Assembly: GCA_036260255.1 (NCBI GenBank)
Contig: DATAAF010000016.1
Location: 1 to 64,000, forward strand
Direction: 5' to 3'
Length of the DNA stretch: 64,000 bases
From: DASZJY01 sp036260255
Lineage (GTDB): Bacteria > Actinomycetota > Acidimicrobiia > Acidimicrobiales > AC-14
In this document: in pieces, positions 33,362 through 39,581 of the stretch
How the letters are laid out: the number at the start of each line of letters is the position of its first letter
Position numbering within the stretch: position 1 is the first letter of the stretch
Position numbers and translations under genes: made by a program
Notes under the pieces: model-generated
Databases searched by the model: none
What the model was told of the DNA's origin: nothing
Seen by the model: the letters and a program-made list of their open reading frames with translations, nothing else

Positions 33362-34342
33362 CTACAACCGAACGAGCGAGCGGCAGATGCGGCGGAGGCG
33401 GTCGCCCAGCGACAGGCTGAGGCCGGCGGTGGGCAGCGAGTCGGCCGCCGCGATCAGGTGCTCCATGGGGGCGTCGCTCACCATGGCGTAGACCGTGCCC
33501 TCGGCGTGCCACAGGAGCATGTGTCCTCCGGGCCAGGTGTAGCCCCACGCCCGCCGGTCCCCGAGCTTGAGCCGCCTGCCGCTGGCGGGGACGTCCCCCC
33601 GGTTGAGGCGGCCCCGCTGCTCGAACACCGAGAGGTCGTACAGCCCGTCGTTGTACAGCGCCTGCACGACCCCGCCGTCCTCGTACAGGCCGACCCGCCG
33701 GTACCCCTCACGCAGCACCGGCGGGGCCGAGAACGGCGCCGAGACCGCGCTGATGGCGCGCCCGGCGTGGTCCTCGCTCGAGCTGGGCGGCGCCGGCACC
33801 GGGGGCTGGTCGGGGATCTTCAGCGAGGTGAAGGTGACGACCCGCTCGACCCGGCCGTCGGTGGCCAGGTGCTCCCGGCGAAGCACGAGGTTCGTCTGCA
33901 TGTCGAGGGCCAGCCTCTGGCGCAGCATCGCGCCCTCGCGCACCTCGAGGACCCTCGCCGCCCGGTCCGCCACTGCGGTCGTGCCCGTCTCCGCCGTGCG
34001 GTACTTGGTCGACGGCGAGGGGGCGGCGGCGGAGGGCGACGAGGCCGACCACAGCAGCTCCCATCCGCCCTCCCGGCGGCGGACGAAGCGGGCCCGGTCG
34101 CCCGTGTCCATCACCGTCTTGGTCCCGGAGACGACCAGCGAGCCGTTGGCCGAGCGGACGTCGACGGTGGCCTTGTGCTCGCGCCCGGCGTCGCGCCAGA
34201 CCACCTCGACCTGGCCGGTGAACGAGTGGTCGCGCGCCGCCCGTCGGGCTTGGACGAGGGGGTCGTCGGCGGGCGCCGCCACCGCCGGCGACCAGGCGGC
34301 CGCGGCGAGGACCAGGGCGGTGCCGGCGACGAGGGGCCTCAC
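33362..34342 (-). CDS. RseB/MucB-like secreted regulator
   Basis: A 326-residue secreted protein. GTG 34342 overlaps the anti-sigma stop (GTGA). The signal peptide is about residues 1-22 (LVAGTALVLAAAAWSPAVAA), then SFTGQVEVVWRD starts a beta-rich MucB/RseB-like N-terminal half (lipoprotein-like fold). The second half has GYRRVGLYEDGGVVQALYND and GGHMLLWHAEGTVYAMVSDA. In proteobacteria RseB protects the anti-sigma factor from proteolysis. Here it follows sigma and anti-sigma genes directly, which supports the same role. Confidence 0.8.
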   Translation of the reverse strand: MRPLVAGTALVLAAAAWSPAVAAPADDPLVQARRAARDHSFTGQVEVVWRDAGREHKATVDVRSANGSLVVSGTKTVMDTGDRARFVRRREGGWELLWSASSPSAAAPSPSTKYRTAETGTTAVADRAARVLEVREGAMLRQRLALDMQTNLVLRREHLATDGRVERVVTFTSLKIPDQPPVPAPPSSSEDHAGRAISAVSAPFSAPPVLREGYRRVGLYEDGGVVQALYNDGLYDLSVFEQRGRLNRGDVPASGRRLKLGDRRAWGYTWPGGHMLLWHAEGTVYAMVSDAPMEHLIAAADSLPTAGLSLSLGDRLRRICRSLVRL

Positions 34343-34815
34343 TGTCCGAAAGACACGGGGACGCCGACGGGCACCAGCCGGCTGAGGGGGTCGGCCCCCT
34401 GGCCCGAGGTGGCATGGGCCTCGACCAGGCGGGTCACCCGGGGCTCCGCCGGCGGGTCGGGCGCGGGGAGCAGGCCCAGCACGGCGGCCGCCGCCGCCGC
34501 CAGGGCGGCCACCGTGGCGACCGCCGCCCGGCGCCCGCGCAGAGGGACCACCGCGGCGCGCCCGGGTGGCGCGACCAGCGAGGGGTCGGCGGCGAGGAGC
34601 CGGTCCCGGAACCCGGCCGGCGGCTCGACGGCGGGCAGGTGGCGCAGCCACGAGCGGGCGTTGTCGACCGCCCGCAGCTCGCCCGAGCAGCTCGGGCAGC
34701 CGGCCAAGTGGCGGCGCGCCTCCTCCGCGCCGGCGTGGGTCAGCTCGCCGTCGAGGAGGCCGCTGAGGCGGTCGCCCAGGTGGCCGCCCGCATCGGGAGC
34801 GGCGGGACCAGTCAT
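34339..34815 (-). CDS. Zinc-finger anti-sigma factor (RseA-like)
   Basis: A 158-residue protein. The N-terminal zf-HC2 anti-sigma domain has HLAGCPSCSGEL, the HxxxCxxC zinc motif. A single TM helix is at about 90-110 (VATVAALAAAAAAVLGLL), and a short extracytoplasmic tail follows. It would hold the sigma factor at the membrane in a redox- or protease-sensitive way. ATG 34815 overlaps the sigma-gene stop (ATGA). Confidence 0.9.
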   Translation of the reverse strand: MTGPAAPDAGGHLGDRLSGLLDGELTHAGAEEARRHLAGCPSCSGELRAVDNARSWLRHLPAVEPPAGFRDRLLAADPSLVAPPGRAAVVPLRGRRAAVATVAALAAAAAAVLGLLPAPDPPAEPRVTRLVEAHATSGQGADPLSRLVPVGVPVSFGQ

Positions 34816-35312
34816 GTGAGGGCCTCCCGCAGCTGGGCCCGACCGCGGTGGATGCGGCTGCGCACGGTGCCGATCGGGATGCCGAGCGTCGCGCTGATCT
34901 CCTCGTAGCTGAGGCCCACGACGTCGCACAGCACCACCGCGGCGCGGTAGTCGGGTGTGAGCCGCTGCAGGGCCCGGTGCACGTCGTCGGGGAGCGCCTC
35001 CGCCTCGGCGGCGACGTCCGCACCGGGCTCCGGCGGGATCACCCGCTCCGGCTCGTCGGGTAGGAGCTCCACGACCCGGCGGCGTCGCCTCCGCATCTCG
35101 TCGAGAAAGGCGTTCGTGGCGATCCGGCTCAACCACCCCTCCAGGTTGCCCGGCTGGTACGTGCCCAGGCCCCTTCGGACCCGGAGTAGCACCTCCTGCA
35201 CGAGATCCTGTGCGTCGTCGTCGTTCCCTGTCAGGCGGTAGGCCACCGTGTAGAGGAACCGCCCGTGGTTGCGGGCTACTTCCTCCCACGTGGGAACCCC
35301 ACTGCCTGTCAC
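34812..35312 (-). CDS. sigE: ECF sigma factor, SigE-like
   Basis: A 166-residue ECF sigma factor. Region 2 includes DDDAQDLVQEVLLRVRRGL and LEGWLSRIATNAFLDEMRRR. Region 4 includes RLTPDYRAAVVLCDVVGLSYEEIS and GTVRSRIHRGRAQLRE. I place the start at GTG 35312; an upstream TTG 35318 falls inside the -10 of a matching promoter. A leaderless mRNA starting at the GTG would fit. The order sigma, anti-sigma, rseB-like, htrA with tatA next door resembles sigE-rseA-htrA-tatB of mycobacteria. Confidence 0.92.
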   Translation of the reverse strand: MTGSGVPTWEEVARNHGRFLYTVAYRLTGNDDDAQDLVQEVLLRVRRGLGTYQPGNLEGWLSRIATNAFLDEMRRRRRRVVELLPDEPERVIPPEPGADVAAEAEALPDDVHRALQRLTPDYRAAVVLCDVVGLSYEEISATLGIPIGTVRSRIHRGRAQLREALT

Positions 35313-35316
35313 GGAC

Positions 35317-35344
35317 AACGACGTTGTGCAGCGCTCGGGTTCCC
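35317..35344 (-). promoter_or_regulatory. Autoregulatory ECF-type promoter of the sigma operon
   Basis: GGGAACC (35344-35338) and CGTT (35320-35317) on the minus strand are 17 nt apart. The -10 ends 4 nt before GTG 35312, suggesting a leaderless transcript. Confidence 0.55.
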
Positions 35345-35397
35345 TCGACGACCGTTTATCCAGTCCGCCGCGGTGCCCACCCGCCTGGGCGGAGGGC

Positions 35398-35658
35398 CTA
35401 GCCCGAAGGTGGCGCGTCCTTGCGGGCCTGCGCCTCCCGCTCGGCGAGCAGGGCGTCGAGCTCGGCCTGGGTCATCGTCACCTTCTCTTCGGGCTTGGCC
35501 GCCCGTGCCTCTTCGGACGACGAGCCCTCAGCCACGCCCTTCTTGAACTCCCGGGACGCTTCCCCCATCGAGCGAGCGAGCTTGGGGAGGCGGGTCGCTC
35601 CGAAGAGGAGCAGCACCACCACCAGCAGGATCAGGAGTTCGGGGGCTCCCAGGTTCAT
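35398..35658 (-). CDS. tatA: Twin-arginine translocase TatA/TatB subunit
   Basis: An 86-residue protein. It has an N-terminal TM helix (ELLILLVVVLLLFGATRL), the FGxxxLP hinge, an amphipathic helix (KLARSMGEASREFKKG) and an acidic/basic soluble tail. TatA-type proteins form the Tat pore for folded proteins. In mycobacteria tatB follows sigE-rseA-htrA, so this could be tatB; the short tail favours TatA. ATG 35658 overlaps the upstream oxidoreductase stop (ATGA). The gene ends 85 nt upstream of the sigma gene. Confidence 0.88.
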   Translation of the reverse strand: MNLGAPELLILLVVVLLLFGATRLPKLARSMGEASREFKKGVAEGSSSEEARAAKPEEKVTMTQAELDALLAEREAQARKDAPPSG

Positions 35659-36653
35659 GGTGCGCCCAGGCTACAGGCTGCCGCCAGCATGTCCACGTCG
35701 TCGGGCGCGGTCACCGAGAAAGGAAGAGATCCTGCGCCGAGGACCAAGGTGTCGACGCCCAGCGCCTGCCATTCGGCGAGCTGCTCTCCGACCTCCTCGA
35801 CGGTGCCGACCAGGCGGCCGTGGCGCCATTCCTCGAGCGATCGCCCCCCGATCACGCCCGGAGGGGCGAGGTCGGCGAGGCGCCGAAAGCGGCGGGCGAG
35901 GTCGTGGCGGTCCTCGCCGACGAGGGCGTACAGGCCCAGCGACCGGGTGACGGTCGCCGGGTCGCGCCCCGCCCGGGCACACGCCGCGCCCAGCACCGCC
36001 AGCCGCTCGCGGTAGGCGGCCGGCGTCCAGGCCCACACGGTGTTCCACCCGTCGGCGTGGCGGGCGACGACGTCGAGGAGGCGGTCCCGTTTGCCGCCGA
36101 CCCAGATGGGCGGGGCCGGGCGCTGGGCGGGCCGGGGGAGGCAACGGGCGTCCGCCGCCCGGACGTGGTCCCCGGTGAAGGTGAACGGCCCGCCGCCGAA
36201 CATGCCGCGCAGCACCTCGCACGCCTCGGCGAGATGGGCGAGGCGGGCCCCGGGCCGCTCGAAGGGGACGCCGGCGGCGGCGAACTCCGCCTCGTACCAG
36301 CCCGCGCCGATGCCCACCACCAGGCGCCCGCCGGCGAGGACGTCGAGGGTGGCCAGCGCCTTGGCCAGGACCGTCACCGGCCGCAGGGGCACACAGACGA
36401 CGAGTGTCCCCAGACGGATCCGGCGGGTGGCCCGCGCCAGCGCGCCCAGGGCGACGATCGGGTCGTAGGCGTCGTAGCGGCCGGGTGGGCCCCCCCAGGG
36501 GGTGATCTCGCAGAAGAGGTGGTCGGCGAGCCACAGCGAGTCGAAGCCGAGGTCCTCGGCCCGCCGGGCGCAGTCGAGCACCGTCGACCAGCGCAAGGGC
36601 CGCTCGCCGGGGACGGAGAAGTCGAACTGCGGAAGGGCGAGTCCTATCCGCAC
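35655..36653 (-). CDS. Luciferase-like (LLM) F420-type oxidoreductase
   Basis: A 332-residue (beta/alpha)8 luciferase-like protein. It starts RIGLALPQFDFSVPG, and has DLGFDSLWLADHLF, TRRIRLGTLVVCVPLRPVTV, LVVGIGAGWYEAEF and PIWVGGKRDRLLDVVARHAD. These match actinobacterial F420-dependent LLM enzymes more than FMN-only ones. The substrate cannot be read. GTG 36653 was used because upstream sequence in frame is not conserved. It overlaps tatA by 4 nt and is divergent from a formiminotransferase-like gene. Confidence 0.88.
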   Translation of the reverse strand: MRIGLALPQFDFSVPGERPLRWSTVLDCARRAEDLGFDSLWLADHLFCEITPWGGPPGRYDAYDPIVALGALARATRRIRLGTLVVCVPLRPVTVLAKALATLDVLAGGRLVVGIGAGWYEAEFAAAGVPFERPGARLAHLAEACEVLRGMFGGGPFTFTGDHVRAADARCLPRPAQRPAPPIWVGGKRDRLLDVVARHADGWNTVWAWTPAAYRERLAVLGAACARAGRDPATVTRSLGLYALVGEDRHDLARRFRRLADLAPPGVIGGRSLEEWRHGRLVGTVEEVGEQLAEWQALGVDTLVLGAGSLPFSVTAPDDVDMLAAACSLGAP

Positions 36654-36681
36654 CAGCGTCCCCCGAGCCACCCGGGACGAG

Positions 36682-36730
36682 CTGTTCCGGAATGTGGCTC
36701 GCCACGGACCATCTCCCGGAACAGTTCCGG
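36682..36730. promoter_or_regulatory. Inverted-repeat operator candidate between LLM and formiminotransferase genes
   Basis: CTGTTCCGGAA (36682-36692) and CCCGGAACAG (36715-36724) form a near-perfect inverted pair. Within it GTGGC/GCCAC pair. The right arm is itself part of a palindrome CCGGAACAGTTCCGG (36716-36730). It lies between divergent starts and looks like a dimeric-repressor site. Confidence 0.55.
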
Positions 36731-36793
36731 GCGGCGCGCCGGAGGGGTGGCCCGGGGACGGTCGAGGTCCATCGCCGTGGGAGCGTAGGAGAC

Positions 36794-37594
36794 GTGCTGG
36801 AGTGCGTCGTGAACGTGAGCGAGGGGCGCCGGGCCCCCGCGATCGCGGCCATCGCCGCCGCCGGCGGCGGGTGCCTGCTCGACGTGCACAGCGACCCCTA
36901 CCACCACCGCTCGGTGCTGACCCTGGCTGGGGGTCACGACCTCGAGGACGCGGTACGGGCGGTCGCCGCCGAAGCCGTACACCGCATCGACCTCCGCGGC
37001 CACGCCGGCGCCCACCCCCGCCTCGGCGCTGTCGACGTGGTGCCGTTCGTCCCGCTCCTCGACACCGCCCTGGAGGACGCGGTGGCCGCCCGCCACCGCT
37101 TCGCCGCCTGGGCGGCCCGAGAGCTCGGCCTCCCCTGCTTCCTCTACGGCCCGGAGCGCTCGCTGCCCGAGGTCCGCCGGCTGGCCTTCGCCGGCATCGA
37201 GCCCGACGCCGGCCCTCCCGTCCCCCACCCGACGGCCGGGGCCGTCTGCGTGGGCGCCCGCCCGGTGCTGGTGGCCTACAACGTCTGGCTCGGACCGGAG
37301 GCCGACGTGTCCCAGGCCCGTGCCGTCGCCGCCGCCCTTCGGGGGCCCGCGGTGCGGGCCCTCGGCCTGGACGTGGGGGGGCAGCCCCAGGTGTCGATGA
37401 ACCTCGTCGACCCGCTGTCCTTCGGCCCCGACCGGGCCTACGACGAGGTCGCCGCCCGAGCACCGGTCGCCCGGGCCGAGCTCGTCGGGCTCCTGCCGGC
37501 CGCGGTGCTCGACCGCGTCCCCGAGCACCGCTGGGTCGAGCTCGACCTCGACCCCTCCAGCACGATCGAGAGCCGCCTCCGCGCTCCGGCCTGA
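36794..37594 (+). CDS. Glutamate formiminotransferase-like protein
   Basis: A 266-residue protein matching the formiminotransferase N- and middle domains: ECVVNVSEGRRAPAIAAIA, LLDVHSDPYHHRSVLTLAG, RIDLRGHAGAHPRLGAVDVVPF and MNLVDPLSFGPDRAYDEV. The catalytic His is expected in the DPYHHRS motif. It transfers a formimino group to tetrahydrofolate in histidine degradation or one-carbon metabolism. The cyclodeaminase half of eukaryotic FTCD is absent. GTG 36794 was chosen by alignment of the start LECVVNVSEG. No hut gene is nearby. Confidence 0.88.
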   Translation: MLECVVNVSEGRRAPAIAAIAAAGGGCLLDVHSDPYHHRSVLTLAGGHDLEDAVRAVAAEAVHRIDLRGHAGAHPRLGAVDVVPFVPLLDTALEDAVAARHRFAAWAARELGLPCFLYGPERSLPEVRRLAFAGIEPDAGPPVPHPTAGAVCVGARPVLVAYNVWLGPEADVSQARAVAAALRGPAVRALGLDVGGQPQVSMNLVDPLSFGPDRAYDEVAARAPVARAELVGLLPAAVLDRVPEHRWVELDLDPSSTIESRLRAPA

Positions 37595-37654
37595 GAGGGA
37601 CGCCGCCGGGGCCGGGGCGGTCGTGGGGTCGCCCACCGGCCCCGGCGGGATGGG

Positions 37655-37933
37655 TCAGGCGGACGCGGCGGCGCGCTGGGCCAGCGCCCGCTGGCGGCGG
37701 ATGCGGCGGCGCTCGCGCTCGGAGAGGCCGCCCCAGATGCCGAACTTCTCACCGTTCACGAGGGCGTACTCGAGGCACTCCTCCCGCACGACGCAGCCCC
37801 GGCACACCGCCTTCGCCTCCCTGGTGGAGGCCCCCCGCTCGGGGAAGAACAAGTCGGGGTCGACACCCATGCAGTTCGCCTGAACCTGCCACGTGCGGTC
37901 GCCCAGATCGAACCGGTGGCCTCGTCGCTCCAT
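37655..37933 (-). CDS. whiB2: WhiB2/WhmD-like Fe-S regulator
   Basis: A 92-residue WhiB-like protein. Cysteines are in ANCMGVDPDLFFPERG and VCRGCVVREECLEYAL, with the GIWGG turn and SERERRRIRRQRA tail. The sequence is close to WhiB2/WhmD, needed for septation in mycobacteria and streptomycetes. ATG 37933 is preceded by GAGGAGG at about 9 nt. An AT-rich palindrome lies about 80 nt upstream. Confidence 0.9.
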   Translation of the reverse strand: MERRGHRFDLGDRTWQVQANCMGVDPDLFFPERGASTREAKAVCRGCVVREECLEYALVNGEKFGIWGGLSERERRRIRRQRALAQRAAASA

Positions 37934-38004
37934 CGGGTTTGCCTCCTCACGTCGGCCCTTCGGCCGCTGCATCCCACCGATGCGGCAGCACCCGTGCCCG
38001 ATGC

Positions 38005-38035
38005 CACCGATGTAATTACAACAGTGTGATCATGG
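38005..38035. promoter_or_regulatory. AT-rich palindrome in the whiB2/macrodomain intergenic region
   Basis: TGTAATTACA (38011-38020) is a perfect 10-bp palindrome in an otherwise GC-rich window. CCACCGATG occurs twice close by (about 37976 and 38005). It lies between divergent genes and may be the whiB2 promoter or operator. Confidence 0.35.
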
Positions 38036-38084
38036 CGCACCCAGAGGCCGGCGTGCAAGCCCGACTTCGGGCCAGACTGTCGAC

Positions 38085-38582
38085 GTGCGGGTGGAGGCGA
38101 TCAGAGGCGACATCACCACTCTCGAGGTCGAGGCCATCGTGAACGCCGCCAACCAGTCCCTCCTCGGCGGAGGCGGCGTGGACGGCGCCATCCACCGGGC
38201 CGCCGGCCCCGAGCTCCTGGAGGCCTGCCGCCCGCTCGGCGGGTGCGCCACCGGCGACGTCAAGGCCACGCCCGGCTTCCGCCTCCCCGCCCGCTGGGTG
38301 ATCCACGCCGTCGGGCCCCGTTGGCGGGGAGGGTCGGCGGGTGAGAAGGAGCTCCTCGCGTCCTGCTACCGGCGGGCGCTCGAGGTGGCCGACGAGCTGG
38401 GTGCCCGCAGCGTCGCCTTCCCCGCCATCTCCACCGGCATCTACGGCTACCCGCCCGAGGAGGCGGCGGCGGTGGCGGTGGAGACGGTGACGACCACGCC
38501 GACGAACGTGGAGTCCGTCACCCTCGTCGCCTTCGACGACCGCACGCTCGAGCTCTACCAGCGGCTGCTCGGGGACCGGTGA
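38085..38582 (+). CDS. Macrodomain protein (O-acetyl-ADP-ribose/ADP-ribosyl hydrolase type)
   Basis: A 165-residue stand-alone macrodomain. [37 protein letters not shown], the [13 protein letters not shown] segment and [13 protein letters not shown] are the ADP-ribose-binding loops of MacroD-type enzymes, which deacetylate O-acetyl-ADP-ribose and remove ADP-ribose. GTG 38085 is the start. Its stop overlaps the ATG of the next small membrane gene (TGATG). Confidence 0.9.
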   Translation: MRVEAIRGDITTLEVEAIVNAANQSLLGGGGVDGAIHRAAGPELLEACRPLGGCATGDVKATPGFRLPARWVIHAVGPRWRGGSAGEKELLASCYRRALEVADELGARSVAFPAISTGIYGYPPEEAAAVAVETVTTTPTNVESVTLVAFDDRTLELYQRLLGDR

Positions 38583-38842
38583 TGGGACCGGTCGCGATCG
38601 TCATCATCGCCATCGCCCTGGGCCTCGTCTCCCTCCCGATCGCCGCCATCATCGACGCCCTCCGGCGGCCGGCCATCCAGTGGACCCGGGTGGGGCTGAA
38701 CCGGCTGACGTGGGTGCTCCTCATGTCGGTCGGGACGGTGCTGGGCGTCGGGGTCCTCGGCGTGGTGGCGGCCATCGAGTACCTCATCTCCGTGCGCCCG
38801 AAGCTGGAGATGGCAGCCGAGATGGGCGGCGACCTCACCTAG
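38582..38842 (+). CDS. Small two-helix membrane protein
   Basis: An 86-residue protein with two TM helices, at about 5-26 (AIVIIAIALGLVSLPIAAII) and 42-65 (LLMSVGTVLGVGVLGVVAAI), and short basic/acidic loops. No family is recognised. It overlaps the macrodomain gene by 1 nt and lies 2 nt before the SRAP gene, so it is in the same operon. Confidence 0.65.
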   Translation: MGPVAIVIIAIALGLVSLPIAAIIDALRRPAIQWTRVGLNRLTWVLLMSVGTVLGVGVLGVVAAIEYLISVRPKLEMAAEMGGDLT

Positions 38843-38844
38843 AG

Positions 38845-39579
38845 ATGTGTGGGCGCTTCGGGCTCTACCGGCCGACCGACGCGCTGGCCGAGCTCTTCGG
38901 CGCCCACGAGGCGCCCGACCTCCGCCGACGGTGGGCGCCCAGCTACAACATCGCCCCGACCCGGGACGTCATCGGGCTGGCCGTGACCCGAGGCGGCCGG
39001 CGGGTGCTCGACCTCTACCGGTGGGGGCTCGTGCCGTCGTGGGCGCGGGACCCCTCGGTGGGCAGCCGCCTGTTCAACGCCCGAGCCGAGGGCCTCGCCG
39101 CCAGCCGGGCGTTCGCTGACGCCTTCGGGGCCAGGCGGCTGGCAATCGTCGCCGACGGCTTCTTCGAGTGGCGCCCGCGGGAGGGCCGCCGTCCCCAGCC
39201 ACTGTTCTTCCGGCGGGCGGACGGCGCCCCGCTGGCCATCGCCGGTCTCTGGGAGTCCTGGTGGGCCCGGGCAAGAGGAGGCCCCGACGGCTCCCTGGTG
39301 AGCTGCGCCATGGTCACGACCGCCGCCGGACCCGACCTGGCAGGCGTCCACGACCGCATGCCCGTGATCCTGGATCCCTTGGCGCTGGAGGCCTGGCTCG
39401 ACCCCCGGACCCGAGACCCGCGCTCCTTGGAGGAGCTGCTGCGGCCTCCACCCGCCGGCACCCTCGTCCACCACGCCGTCGACCCCCGCGTCGGCGACAC
39501 GGGCAACGACGATCCCGAGCTGGTCGCCCCCTACGAGCCCGAGGGCGGTGACCCCGAGCCCCTGCGCCTGTTCGGCTGA
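38845..39579 (+). CDS. SRAP-domain (YedK/HMCES) abasic-site DNA-crosslink protein
   Basis: A 244-residue SOS-response-associated peptidase-like protein. The catalytic Cys2 is in MCGRFGLYR. Other SRAP motifs are SYNIAPTRDV, FNARAEGLAASRAF, DGFFEWRPR and HDRMPVILDPLALEAWL. Members covalently trap abasic sites in single-stranded DNA and self-process. Start is ATG 38845, which puts Cys at residue 2 as required. It is co-directional with the macrodomain gene. Confidence 0.93.
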   Translation: MCGRFGLYRPTDALAELFGAHEAPDLRRRWAPSYNIAPTRDVIGLAVTRGGRRVLDLYRWGLVPSWARDPSVGSRLFNARAEGLAASRAFADAFGARRLAIVADGFFEWRPREGRRPQPLFFRRADGAPLAIAGLWESWWARARGGPDGSLVSCAMVTTAAGPDLAGVHDRMPVILDPLALEAWLDPRTRDPRSLEELLRPPPAGTLVHHAVDPRVGDTGNDDPELVAPYEPEGGDPEPLRLFG

Positions 39580-39581
39580 GG

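Noticed and set aside
33362..35023. A single 553-codon minus frame through the rseB-like, anti-sigma and sigma genes
   Set aside because: The three genes in their proper frames with ATGA and GTGA overlaps explain the region better.
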